From NCBI GenBank assembly GCA_022575985.1, contig JAKSXM010000263.1, forward strand, positions 13,682,001 to 13,746,000: DNA of 64,000 nucleotides, given 5' to 3'. Positions within the stretch are counted from its first letter, which is position 1; every line of letters begins with the position of its first letter. Below the pieces are notes generated by a model. It ran no database searches. It was not told the origin of the DNA and saw only the letters and a list, made by a program, of their open reading frames with translations. A program made the position numbers and the translations under genes. Below are positions 21,533 to 32,852 of the stretch, piece after piece. This DNA comes from Anagrus nilaparvatae (lineage: Eukaryota; Arthropoda; Insecta; Hymenoptera; Mymaridae).

Positions 21533-22014
21533 ACCCCATAACAGGCAAAAGTTAGGCCAAAAATCAAAATACTATGCAAAACTTAAAATATACATACCAA
21601 TAAATATTTCATAACTGCATCCTGATACTAATTTCAACAATTTAAACTAAATTTAAAATTATTTTATTAAAATTGACCCTATAACAGACAAAAGTTGGGC
21701 TAAAAACCAAAATATTATGCAAACTTCAAAATATCTACTTCAATCAATATTTCAAAATTTAAATTGCATCCCGATATTAATGTGAACATTTTTAAACCAA
21801 AATTAATCTAATTCCGAAAAAATTATCTTACAAAGGAAAAGTTCTAGGCCAAAAATCTAAAAAAATACACAATATTAAAATTTTAAACTCTTATCGATAT
21901 TTTATATAACGAACAGCAAACCGAAATTAATTTTAATGCTTTTAATCCAAAATTAATTTAATTTCGCTAAAATTTACCTTAGAATGGCAAAATTCTAGGC
22001 CAAAAATCTAAAAA
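21533..22014. repeat. Tandem repeat of ~165 bp, second segment
   Basis: This continues the array interrupted at 3885: GCATCCTGATACTAATTTC, AAACTAAATTTAAAATTA and ATTAAAATTGACC recur in the same order. The first five bases are the right copy of the ACCCC duplication. The array is interrupted again at 22015 by a Helitron-like insertion. Confidence 0.65.
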
Positions 22015-22329
22015 CTAGATAATTGCTAATAATTATAGACTGTGCGAAGCATAACAACACACTAAATTTATTCCTAAATACAGACGATTTTTATTATTTG
22101 AAATATTATTAATTGGGTATATTAGGTGAAGTAAATAATCAAACTCATTTTGTTATAAACAATAAATACTTAAGTACAAAATATTGTATGTGTACATTTA
22201 CAGTATTAGCGTGTTTATTTACTTAATAGTAATTAATTAAATGAATATTCAAAATAATAACTTTAATTAATTAATTTTTGATTATATATATGATTTGTTT
22301 TTGAAAAATATTTTAATCAATATTTTATT

Positions 22330-22600
22330 CTTTAATTGCTTTATTAATTTTGTTTAATGATTGCATGATAGCTTGTTTCAATTTAAAAGATGTTGAAAGT
22401 CAAATTGAGTCAAAACGATATTTGTTGTAACCTTTTATTAAAATTATATCATTAATTGATTTAACTCGGCTCAAACCGACGTATGTAATTCCCAATTGTC
22501 TTTCCGTGTCTCCTATGTGTAAGAAAATTTTATCTAACGTCTGCCCTTGAGTCTTGTGGATAGTTATAGCATACCCTAACAAAAATAACTGGCCGGTTTT
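22330..22600 (-). pseudogene. Helitron helicase C-terminal fragment
   Basis: The minus-strand frame encodes GYAITIHKTQGQTLDKIF followed by YVGLSRVK, which are motifs V/VI of Pif1-type helicases found in Helitrons. It ends near a serine/lysine-rich tail matching the same region of copy B (31190-31424). The frame is cut on its 5' side by the GGCTGGTTTT-type repeat and the palindrome. It is non-functional. Confidence 0.75.
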
Positions 22601-22700
22601 AGCTGGTAAAACCAGCCGGTTTTGGCTGGTTTTGGCCGGATTCGGCTGGTTTCACCTGATTTCATCTGGTATCAATGAGTTTTAACCAGAAAAATAATTT
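22588..22700. repeat. GGCCGGTTTTAGCTGGT-type simple repeat
   Basis: Degenerate copies of a CCGGTTTTGGCTGGTTTT motif extend over about 100 bp between the helicase fragment and the palindrome arm. No counterpart lies on the right side of the palindrome, so it may be a separate expansion. Confidence 0.55.
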
Positions 22701-22727
22701 CAGGTGTTAAAAAAAGAAAATTTCCGG

Positions 22728-24272
22728 GAAAATAAAGAAAATTTAGTCCTGATAAACTTTATAACATTCTTATAACCAATATACGTCTAAAATGAAAATT
22801 TATTCATCACCAGGGGGTTTTCGAGGTCGAGAAAAACAATTTTATGATTGGAAATTTTCACCCCCTGCATATTTTCCGATTTTCCAAGATGGCGGAAAAA
22901 TAAACATTCAAAAAATAAACTTTATACATTACCAGGGGTTTTTCGAGGTCGAGGAAAACGTTTTTATGAGTGAAAATTTTCAAATTTTCAGCCCCAACAT
23001 ATTTTCCGATTTTCCAAGATGGCGGAACAATAAACATCCAAAAATAAACTTGATACTTTACCAGAGGGTTTTCGAGGTCGAAAAAAACGTTTTTATGATT
23101 AAAAATTTTCAAATTTTCATCCATAGCATATTTTCCGATTTTCCAAGATGGCGGAGCAATAAACATTCAAAAAATAAACTTTATACATTACCAGGGGGTT
23201 TTCGAAGTCGAGGAAAACGTTTTTATGAGTGAAAATTTTCAAATTTTCACCCCCAGCATATTTTCCGATTTTTCAAGATGGCGGAACAATAACCATTCAA
23301 AAAATAAACTTTATACATTACCAGAGAGTTTTCAAGGTCGTGAAAACCATTTTTATAAGTGAAAATTTTACCCTCAGCATATTTTCCGATTTTCAAAGAT
23401 GGTGGAACAATAAACATTCAAAAAATAAACTTTATACTTTACCAGGGGGTTTTCGAGGTCAAAAAAAGCGTTTTAATGAGTGAAAAATTTCATATTTTCA
23501 CCCCCAGCATATTTTCCGATTTTCCAAGATGGCGGAACAATTAACATCCAAAAATAAACTTGATACTTTACCAGGGGAATTTCGAGGTTGAGAAAAACAT
23601 TTTTATGATTCAAAATTTTTAAATTTTTACCCCCAGCATATTTTCTGATTTTCCAAGATGGCGGAACAATAAACATCCAAAAAGGAACTTCATACTTTAC
23701 CAGGGGGTGTTAGAGGTCGAGAAAAACGTTTTTATGAGTGAAAATTTTCAAATTTTCACCCCAGCATATTTTCCGATTTTCAAAGATGGCGGACAATTAA
23801 ATGTCTAAAAAAAACTTTATACTTTACCAGGGAGTTTATTTGGATGTTTATTGTTCTGTCATAATGGAAAATCGGATAATATGCTGGGGGTGAAAGTTTT
23901 CACTCATAAAATCGTTTTTCTCGACCTCGAAAACCCCCTGGTAAAGTATAAAGTTTTTTTTAGACGTTTAAAGGTCCGCCATCTTGGAAAATCGGAAAAT
24001 ATGTTGGGGCTGAAAATTTGAAAATTTTCACTCATAAAAACGTTTTCCTCGACCTCGAAAACCCCCTGGTAAAGTATCAAGTTTATTTTTGGATGTTTAT
24101 TTTTCCGCCATCTTGGAAAATCGGAAAATATGCTGGGGGTGAAAACTTCCAATCATAAAAATGTTTTTCTCGACCTCGAAAACCCCCTGGTGATGAATAA
24201 ATTTTCATTTTAGACGTATATTGGTTATAAGAATGTTATAAAGTTTATCAGGACTAAATTTTCTTTATTTTC
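22728..24272. repeat. Foldback element with ~129-bp tandem repeats
   Basis: The outer arms are inverted, from GAAAATAAAGAAAATTTAG at the left to its complement at the right, extending at least 400 bp. Inside lie about eight direct units of about 129 bp, each with CCGATTTTCCAAGATGGCGG, an AACAATAAACAT-type segment and TTTACCAGGGGGTTTTCGAG; AAGATGGCGG recurs near 22890, 23019, 23149, 23277, 23529 and 23659. Units on the right are inverted. Open frames here on both strands are repeat artefacts. Confidence 0.8.
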
Positions 24273-26247
24273 GTTCGCAAATCGAAAAAATAAAAAAAAA
24301 TTCTAGTTGAGTTGTATGTACATTATTGATATTATAAGTAAAATTAAATATCATGGTACTAATTGAATTTAAATTTATAAAAATGAATACTTATAGATAA
24401 GTTTGTTATAAAAATCCTTTGTATTGCATTAAAATAAAAATAAAAAATAATGAAATAAAAAATTAAACCTAGAGTAAAAATATAAAATCATATATGGGTA
24501 AATTTAAATGTAGTGAGTGCGATTTGTATAGTCGTGTCTTCAAAACTGCCCCAAAGTGGTTTTTTCTGAAAGTAGTACCAAAAATAAGTTACCAGCCCAA
24601 TTTTTAGCCTCCCAGAGCAAAATTTCGATTTTTGGCAGCTATTTTAGTGTTTTTGACTGTTGTAAAAAATGTAAGAAAAATGAGTCATAATTTTTTTTAT
24701 TATTGCTGTAAAAAACTCACATTAGCATGAAATATTTTTTCTTTTTAGGTCCGGATAGGAAATTTCCCTCGCTATCCGATTCTGGGGCCAAAAAATTTTT
24801 TTTGTGTAGCGCATGCGCGAGGAATCCTTAAGATAGGCTGTTTTTTTTCAAAAGTCGATTTCTCAAATGGCTATTAGTGAAAAATCTTCTAACCATGTTT
24901 AAAATTTTTCTTAAACTTTATATTTTTTTGGCGGAAAAAAAAATTTCGATGGGACACTGCTTTTTGGGAGCTCTAGATAAAAAAATAGCAGCTTTCAAAA
25001 GATCCTTTTTCACAAATTTCAAATTTGCCGTCAAGTCACGTGAGCAATTAAAAATCTGACCAAAAATTTGGATTCCGCGGGAAATTTTACATAAGGATAT
25101 ATCTTTTCTTGTTTTTAAGAGCGTTTATGTTAAAGCAGCACAATTTTAAATTGAAAGATGAAAATATATCATTTTTTAATGAATTTTTTTATTTTTAAAT
25201 TATACAAATTATTCAAAATTAATCAGAAAATTCTTTATTATTTCATTGTTTCTCGCTGTTTTAACATAAACGCTCTTAAAAACATGAAAAGATATATCCT
25301 TTAAATTTTTCATGCTAATGTGAGTTTTTTACAGCAATAATAAAAAAAATTATGACTCATTTTTCTTATATTTTTTACGACAGTTAAAAATATTTTGGGG
25401 CAGTTGTGAAAACCCGACCATACAAATCGCACTCACTATATTTAAATTTATCCATATAGAAAAGTAAAGATTTATAAGTTTAATTGATTTTAATAAATTT
25501 TCTTATTAAATTTAAACAAATAATATTAATTTAAAAAAATATTATTTTTTATTTCATTTCATACATACATTAGTTGAGATTAAGAATAAGTTGTATAGTA
25601 TAAATAGCTTTGTCTTATTGAAAATATTATTTAAAATAAATAAAAAAGAAGAGATTATAAAAAACTTTTATGTTCTAAATTCAAGTTTTTAACTTTGAAG
25701 TTACATGAGTCGATGATTTGTAAATCGTTAAATTACTGTATATAAGTTATTTAAATTAATTAAAATGAATTTATTATGTCTAAATTTAAAATATAATTAT
25801 AAGAGTTACAGTTCCATCAAATAAGTATTGTTTAATTACGTAAGTTCATTTTATTTTAAAGATGTTTAAATAATTAGTAAAATTGTTATTTATATTATTG
25901 GTAAGGGATTATATATTCACCTTTATTTGTATCCAATCGTCATCTTGAATTACTAAATTGACGCAACTTCGTGAACTGTGATATAAAGGCCAACTCATCA
26001 ACAAATGTACTACTTCTTGAGCACTGTAGTATCTTTCATTTTGTGTTTTTAACTCTGTTATTCCCATAAATTGATAATAATTTCGGTACTATATTTTCGA
26101 TTTGGCTCAAAATCAATATAGTTCATATTGGTCTTATATCTAACCTATATATAAATTTTGAACCTAATCGGAGATCACTGTGACCTTAACGAGTGCGCAC
26201 AAGAGCGACATTTTGTCGCGGGTATAGACTGTGCTTCGCACAGTCTA
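24273..26247. other. 5' portion of Helitron2-like copy A, with insertions
   Basis: 24280-24430 matches, inverted, 29150-29310 of copy B, and 26140-26247 matches 29046-29145. Between them lie a palindrome (24491-25458) and AT-rich sequence (25459-26139) with no gene. Confidence 0.55.
24491..25458. repeat. Palindromic element, ~970 bp
   Basis: Left and right ends are inverted copies: ATATGGGTAAATTTAAATG and its complement, followed by AGTGAGTGCGATTTGTAT. The arms are about 200-250 bp. Near the left arm's inner side lies GCGCATGCGCGAGG (about 24810), also present in the palindrome at 33521-35811. A truncated relative lies at 1215-1384. Confidence 0.75.
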
Positions 26248-26595
26248 ATTACACAATTTTTGAAATATAAATCCCAATTGACTTTTTATATAGCGAACAA
26301 CAAACCGATATTAATTTTAATGCTTCTAATCTAAAATTAATTTAATTTCGCTAAAATTGACCTCATAATGGAAAAATTCTAGACCAGAAATTTAAAATTT
26401 ACACAATTTAAAAATTTCAAATTCTAATCGATTTTTTATATAATAAAGAGCAAACCGATATTAATTTTAACGCTTTTAAACCAAAATTATTTTAATTTCC
26501 CCATAAAAATCGCACGAGTATTATAAGTAAGAATAAAATATCATTAAATATAAAATAGCAAATAAATATTTTTAATTTTATTTGAATAAATGGAA
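26248..26595. repeat. Tandem repeat of ~165 bp, third segment
   Basis: The array resumes right after Helitron copy A: AATTTAATTTCGCTAAAATTG, AAAAATTCTAGACCAGAAAT and GCAAACCGATATTAATTTTA recur in the order seen at 21880-22010. It fades after about 26520. Confidence 0.6.
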
Positions 26596-26600
26596 TTAAG

Positions 26601-27662
26601 AGTACACTCTAAGAAAATAAAAAAATCACGTATGATATTTAATTTAAATTCACTGTTATCATAACCTTTTGTCTCCTTTTGTCTTAAAATTAATAAATGA
26701 ATAGACAAATGAAAAAACAAAATTTTATTTATTTTTTTTATTTTTCAAAGAAAAAGCGCTAAATAATACGAAAAACTAAATTTCATCTAAGAATTTTAAT
26801 AAATAATTTTACAAACACAAAACGATAATTTTTTAATTACAAAAGAAAAACTTATAAATATGAAAGATAAAAATGTACATAAATTTTTTTTCTCCCCTAA
26901 ACTACTCGGGATTTTTCCGACTTGAAAATAATTGTTTAGGTCAAACTTGCAGGGCGAGCTAGATCTTCGATCCCTAGATTTAAAGATGATTGGCCCTCAC
27001 ATTAACGTGGGGTGAGCTAGATTGCTAAATCTAAGAAGAGAGGTGAATGGCCCTCACATATAATCTAAGACAAAAAAATATAACTGGGCTTGATTGCAGG
27101 GAAGAAATTTACTCTGGGATGAACAGTTGACAAATAGCTGCAGCACAGCTCAGCAAGTTCACACCTTTCGTTTCAGATTGAAATTTGGAACAGATACGGG
27201 AGATGTAATTGAAGCTCAACAATGTATGTCCTAAATTCACGTAATATTGATATAAAAAAGTATAATGATGAAGAAAAAAAAGAGAGGAATAATATAAATA
27301 AACAATAATTAAATAGTATATAAGTAAATAGTATGTAATATAAATAAAATAAAATACATAATATGGAAAATACAGAAAAGAGATCAAGTAAGAGGGGAAA
27401 TTTATATAAAAACTGAAACATAATTACTAAGAATAAAATGTATATAATATTAATATTATTTTTAAATTTTCTTATTTAGGGATAAATGAATAAATAAATA
27501 AATAAATAAACATTAAAATAAAAAAATAAAAATTTTCTTTCTTTTTTCTTATGATATTAATACTATAAGCAATCATTTCAATTTATTAAAAGTTTGTACC
27601 TGGAAGTAGATTTAAATTAAATATCATACGTGATTTTTTTATTTTCTTAGAGTGTACTCTTA
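26601..27662. mobile_element. TTAA-flanked terminal-inverted-repeat element, ~1.06 kb
   Basis: The left end reads GAGTACACTCTAAGAAAAT and the right end is its complement, with inverted ends of about 55 bp that also share ATCACGTATGATATTTAATT. TTAA borders both sides, the target duplication used by piggyBac-type elements. No transposase is present; the interior has open frames only by chance (27109-27421). It is probably a non-autonomous derivative, but the termini do not begin with the usual piggyBac CCC, so the superfamily is open. Confidence 0.6.
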
Positions 27663-27664
27663 AT

Positions 27665-29045
27665 GTACACAGACCAGAATAAGGTGATATTTTATGTCTT
27701 ACTTATTTTACAAATGTGGCCTTTGTCTTACATATTAATTTCATTTTTTTACGTGTTCATTAGAGTGGGCCTATTTTTGGACTTTGTGGAAAAACTTTGT
27801 TCCCCGGGTTTTTTTGTGAAGTTTTGGTCATAAAAAGTTCCCAGTTCCAAGGATTTTTCTTTCCCCTTGCAAAAACACGTACCTGTAACCACCTCAATTT
27901 TTCCATTTAAATAACATGGGAATTTTGAGTTTTTAGCTATTCAAATTTTCACAAAAGCCAAAAAGCGTTTTAAAATGCTAATTTATACTAGAAAACATAC
28001 TTTTATATGTTGTAAAGACGTGCAAATGGGCCTGCATTCATTCCAAAGGGAATTTCGGGGCTATAAACGCTAATTTACATGTTGGCTCAATGTTATAAAA
28101 TAGGGTTTTTCGGTAATTTTCAATAAAACACTACAACCTTAAAAATTAATCAATTCATATCTGGTTGATCTACTTTTTTTGGTGTAAGTGTTACCTTTCA
28201 AACGACGTAAGCCGTATATTTTTATCACTATTTCTCTCAGCGCTATAGTCAATTAACCTACTGGTAATGTTTGACCCGAAATGACCAATTTTCAAATTTA
28301 TTTTAAATGCTGCCAAAATTGTAATTTTTGACGAAATTGAAACTCAGTACATACATACACACACACGCACACACGCACACATACTGACTTTTTTTAAAAA
28401 CCGGTTCTTTAGCTTCCTGAGGTCTCAACACGTGTTTATATGCCAAAAAATCAGTAAAAAAATTTTGACCGATAACAATGGTTCCTTTATGAGTATCCTA
28501 AATAAAAAAATTCCTTAAAGAAATGAGGTATTTTAATCTTTCAGTTTAAAATTTCGCTGCTTTGACATAAACGCTCTTAAAAACATAAAAAGATATACCC
28601 TTATGTGAAATTTTTCACGGAATCCAAATTTCCGGTCAGATTTTTAATTGGTCATATATCTTGGAAATTGAAATGTAGAAATCCGAAGTTTGTAAAAAAT
28701 GAGCTTTTGGAAGTTGCTATTTTATGATCTAGAGCTCTCGAGAAATATAAAGTTAAAGCCTAAAAATATAAAGTTCAAGGAAAAATTTAAGCCTGTAGAT
28801 TTTTCGGAGTTCATATTTGAAATCAGCAACCTCGATAACCCCCCGGTATAATTTTTGAAGTAAAAATTTTATTTACAGTTTACAGTAAATTAAAAAATCA
28901 ATATTTAAAATTGTCTAGAAAATTTTAAGAATCAACAGAAAATCAATGAATCCACCAACAAGATAAAATCGTTGACGAAATCTTTAGGAAATTGCATAAG
29001 AAAATAAGAAAAATGTTTGTATTTCTTTCATACGTATTTTGTAAT
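27665..29045. other. Mixed repeat fragments, no gene
   Basis: 28330-28510 resembles one end of the minisatellite-bearing elements at 47470-47603 and 49156-49280 (CA repeats, then a AAAACCGGTT-type segment, AGCTTCCTGAGGTCTCAA and GGTTCCT). 28560-28660 matches 25060-25130 inverted (ATAAACGCTCTTAAAAACAT). These are truncated pieces of palindromic families. Nothing coding is seen. Confidence 0.5.
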
Positions 29046-29403
29046 TAGACTGTGCGAAGCACAGTCTATACCTGCGACAAATTGTCGCTCTTGTGCGCAC
29101 TCGTTAAGGTCACAGTGATCTCCGATTAGGTTCAAAATTTATTTATATATTTACAAAGGATTTTTATAACAAACTTATCTATAAGTATTCATTTTTATAA
29201 ATTTAAATTCAATTAGTACCATGATATTTAATTTTACTTATAATATCAATAATGTACATACAACTCAACTAGAATTTTTTTTTATTTTTTCGATTTGAAT
29301 TTTTAATTTTTGATTCCAAATAATTCGTAAATCGAGAAACAATTTTACGCACTTTTCAACAGACTATTAAACAATATATAAATAATTTTTTGATTTCAGA
29401 CAA

Positions 29404-31424
29404 ATGAATCAAATGATGAAAATATTGATACAAAAACTTGTAATTTAATAGAAAAATATAAGATCAGACCAAAAGAACTAAATAACTTAACGTTATTAAA
29501 TTTCGCTAAAAATTATACAATTGTCAAGAACAAATTTACAAAACGACGGAAAGAAAACATTGTTAGAATTTTTCCGAAATTTAAAATAACTAATAATGAA
29601 ATTGAAGATGAAAAATTTTATAAACAACAATGTATTTTAAACATACCATTTAAAAATGATTATAATGATATTCTTCAATCATATGAAAATATAAATAAAT
29701 GGAAGCAAATTTACGAAACATTAGATATAAATAACAATGAAAACATAAATTTAAACGAATTTACTGAGAATGATGAAATTCCAGAAGAAATAAATGATGA
29801 TATCATAAAAAATGCATTTGAGTTTTTATTAGGATTCCAAAATGACAATTTAGAAAGAGATTTAGGAAAAAGGGCGATAGATTTATGTTATAATTGGAAT
29901 ATGCCTATTGAAAACAAACCAACTGAATTAGAAATACATTCTTTTCTGAATACCTAAAAATCTCAACAAGAAAAAAAAATATATAAACAAAATACAGAAT
30001 CTAAAATATCGTTTACAGATGACCAACAACAAATATTAAACTTGTTAGATATTCAAATAACCAGTATACAAAACGGTACTATGACAGCAAATAGTATAAA
30101 AAGAGTTATAATACAAGGCAAAACTGGTTCTGGTAAAAGCACAATAATCAAAGAAATAGTTAAGAGGATTACATCAATTTTCAGAGAAGATTCGGTTAAA
30201 GTAGCGGCATCAACAGGTATGGCATCAGTTAACATAGATGGACTAAAATTACATTATTTGCTACGATTACCTTTAAATTACAAGTTATTTTCTAAATTAG
30301 AAAATCAAAATGCAAAAAAATTTCAAACGGATTTGAAAGATTTGAAATTTTTAATAATAGATGAAATGTCTTTGATCGGTTTAAGAACGTTATTTCAGAT
30401 AGAATCACGATGTCGAGAAATACATGCTAATGAAATTGACGAACCTTTTGGCGGAATCATAATTTACTTACTTGGAGATTACAATCAATTGACACCGGTT
30501 GGAGACACAGCAGTATTTAGTGATAAAAAACTAACAGACAATTTACAAACACAAGGAAGAATAATTTTTAAACAATTCCAAAAGTATTATTGTCTCCAAA
30601 ACGCACACAGACAAAGGGGTAATCATACCCCTTACTCACAATTGCTAGATGAAATAGCAAATGCAGAACTGTCACAACAAAATTATAACTTATTATATAA
30701 CCGAAGAGAAACCGTTATCCCCAAAGAAGAATTAAACAATTTTAAAAACGCAATTTATTTATATCCAACGTGTGCACAAGTTAAAACACATAATGAAAGA
30801 TTTTTGAAAAATACGGGACATCCAGTTGCACGCAGAGTTTCAATAAACACACCTAATATTGCCATGCGTTGCTCGGACGAAAAAGCAACAGGATTACAGA
30901 ATATATTATACTTGTCAAAAGACTGTAGAATAATGTTACGTACAAATTTATGGGTACCAGGTGGATTAACAAATGGAAGCTTAGGATACATACGGGAAAT
31001 AATATATGCTGATAATGAATCACCACCACAATTACCTCAAGTATTAATGGTTGAATTTGACAATTACAAAGGACCATTTTTGTATAAAAATTAATTCCCA
31101 ATTATTCCCGTGGAAAGAACTTGGAAACATAATAATATTTTATGCAGTCGCACGCAATTTCCAGTAATGTTGTCATGTGCTCTAACCATCCATAAGTATC
31201 AAGGGCAGACGTTAGATAAAATTTTCTTACACATAGGAGACACGGAAAGACAATTGGGAATTACATACGTCGGTTTGAGTCGAGTTAAATTAATTAATGA
31301 TATAATTTTAATAAAAGGTTACAAAAAATATCGTTTTGACTCAATACGACTTTCAACATCTTTTAAAGTGAAACAAGCTCTAATGCAATCATTAAACAAA
31401 ATTAATAAAGCAATTAAAGAATAA
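29404..31424 (+). pseudogene. Helitron Pif1-type helicase, two in-frame stops
   Basis: One reading frame runs from about 29404 (after a TTTCAG splice-acceptor-like sequence) to a stop after 31424. It is broken by TAA at about 29956 and again just after 31091. Motifs appear in order: Walker A GKTGSGKST (30117-30143), a Walker B-type LIIDEMSLIG, GDYNQLTPV, HRQRG, CALTIHKYQGQTLDKI and YVGLSRVK. In intact Helitrons this helicase follows a rolling-circle Rep nuclease in one protein and unwinds DNA during transposition; the Rep part is missing here. The 5' part (29404-29955) is rich in Asn, Lys and Glu. Confidence 0.82.
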
Positions 31425-32069
31425 AATATTGATTAAAATATTTTTCAAAAACAAATCATATATAATCAAAAATTAATTAAAGTTATTATTTTGAATATAC
31501 ATTTAATGAATTACTATTATGTAAATAAACACATTTTTAAGTCATCAATTGTAATTTATAATCCAGATGTTTCGAATATATACGCTTTTTAAGGGTGTTT
31601 AAGGGTGATTAAGGTATTTTCGGACTCTGAAGACCTCATTTTCGAGTTTAGCGACACCGAAAACATATTAGGAAGCATAGAAAACGTATTTTGAAAAAAA
31701 TTTTTGTGGTTCGCACTAATTGTCGGTATTAGCCAACCACTTGAGAGCTACCCTGGGTTTTTGCGACCCCTAAATTGTTCTGAAATGAGTTGAAAATTGG
31801 TACGCGATCATTTTGTCACCTAAACTTCAACATAATTCAGGAAGAACATTTTTGGCGCACTTTTTTTTTTTAATGAACAACCCTAATGTACACATACAAT
31901 ATTTTGTACATTAAATATTTATTGTTTATAACAAAATGATTTTGATTATTTACTTCACCTAATGTACCCAATTAATAATATTTCAAATAATAAAAATCGT
32001 CTGTATTTAGGAATAAATTTAGTGGGTTGTTATGCTTCGCACAGTCTATAATTGTTAGCAATTATCTAG
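31425..32069. other. 3' non-coding part of Helitron2-like copy B
   Basis: 31440-31520 and 31890-32069 match copy A's 3' region inverted (22015-22330). 31560-31900 is an extra segment with no recognised content. Confidence 0.55.
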
Positions 32070-32410
32070 TATATTATATTATAATTAAAAATAAACAAAA
32101 TTTTATTAATAATCAAATATTTTAAAAAGTAATAAACCGAAGAACTCGAACATCGCTAGCGCCCAATAAAAAATATGAATCACGCGCATGGCAAAATCAG
32201 CGTGACCAATTTGAATCAGAATAAGACACTAGCGTTTAAGCAGAAGTAAAACTATGGGTATTTACAACATTCAGGATTACCGTGTCAACTATGTAAGAAG
32301 ATAGTATAAGATCTACATTCTTTGCAAAAAATACAAAAATTCGTGAGTTAAAAAGCCCTGATTGAAGTTTTTTATGTATCATTATATGATATGGTCTCAT
32401 GACATCTTAC
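32070..32410. other. Non-coding sequence right of Helitron copy B
   Basis: No repeat partner or gene is seen. It leads into the splice-donor side of the candidate exon at 32411-32608. Confidence 0.4.
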
Positions 32411-32608
32411 CGTATCATCACTAGAAGAATCAGAATTATCAAATATTTGATCCAAATCTTTGTAAGAAGCCTGCAAGCCCTCGCTCGTAAAAAGGGAGCT
32501 AGGCTTTATGTTATCTTCTTTTTCCCATTTGATGGTGTCAATACAATTATTCTCATCTCCAGATATCTCAAATTCATATGGATCTGATTTCAAATCTAAT
32601 GACTCATT
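32411..32608 (-). CDS. Candidate single exon of an unidentified gene
   Basis: On the minus strand a 198-nt segment of exactly 66 open codons is bordered by a TTTTTAATTTTTAG acceptor and a GTAAGA donor. Its composition is far less AT-biased than the neighbourhood. It encodes an acidic, serine-rich peptide including DPYEFEISGDENN and DNSDSSSDD. I do not recognise the family. It could be a host-gene exon between AT-rich introns or part of an unrecognised transposon gene. An open minus-strand stretch just upstream (32616-32852, SEAETYKKYTLFLCFLQS) may be the preceding exon, but no in-phase donor could be fixed. Confidence 0.35.
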
Positions 32609-32852
32609 CTAAAAATTAAAAAATTTTTTCGAATAAATTTTTAATACAAAAAATATTATATTCAATTTTATCACATTTCTTAAGATAACAAAATAAATCA
32701 GAAACTTGTACTTGTAGCGGAGTTAAATAAGGATTTAATAGTGAAGTAAAAGGAAAGACAGGTTTTTTTCTGATACTTTGCAGGAAACATAGAAAGAGCG
32801 TATATTTTTTGTAGGTTTCCGCTTCGCTGGTAAAATGGCCAAAAACAATCAA

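Larger units (their letters stand above)
22015..26247 (-). mobile_element. Helitron2-like element, copy A (minus strand)
   Basis: On the minus strand it starts TAGACTGTGCGAAGCA at 26247 and ends with CTAG at 22015, directly preceded by a short hairpin (ATAATTG / CAATTAT). The reverse complement of the 5' start lies just inside that hairpin, so the inverted repeats are asymmetric, as described for Helitron2/Helentron elements. It interrupts the ~165-bp array between CCAAAAATCTAAAAA and TTACACAATTTTTGAAA. The interior keeps only the helicase C-terminus (22330-22600) and 5' sequence (24273-24430, 26140-26247). A palindrome (22728-24272) has replaced the central part, and another lies at 24491-25458. 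Confidence 0.7.
29046..32069 (+). mobile_element. Helitron2-like element, copy B (plus strand)
   Basis: The 5' end TAGACTGTGCGAAGCA (29046-29061) is part of a perfect 23-bp hairpin. The same 16 bp lie inverted at 32033-32048, followed by the hairpin ATAATTG-TTAG-CAATTAT (32048-32065) and the terminal CTAG (32066-32069), next to T. Terminal and coding sequence match copy A at 22015-26247 in the opposite direction. The helicase region survives, but no Rep (HUH) domain is found, so it is an internal deletion derivative. About 350 bp at 31560-31900 are absent from copy A. Confidence 0.72.

Noticed and set aside
22792..23544. Open frames of 60-150 residues with KINFI and PAYFPIFQDGG peptides
   Set aside because: They repeat with the 129-bp unit of a foldback element and occur on both strands; this is non-coding repeat DNA.
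27109..27421. Tyr/Phe/Ile-rich open frames that look like membrane proteins
   Set aside because: Composition follows AT-rich low-complexity DNA inside a TTAA-flanked element; no domain or conserved motif.
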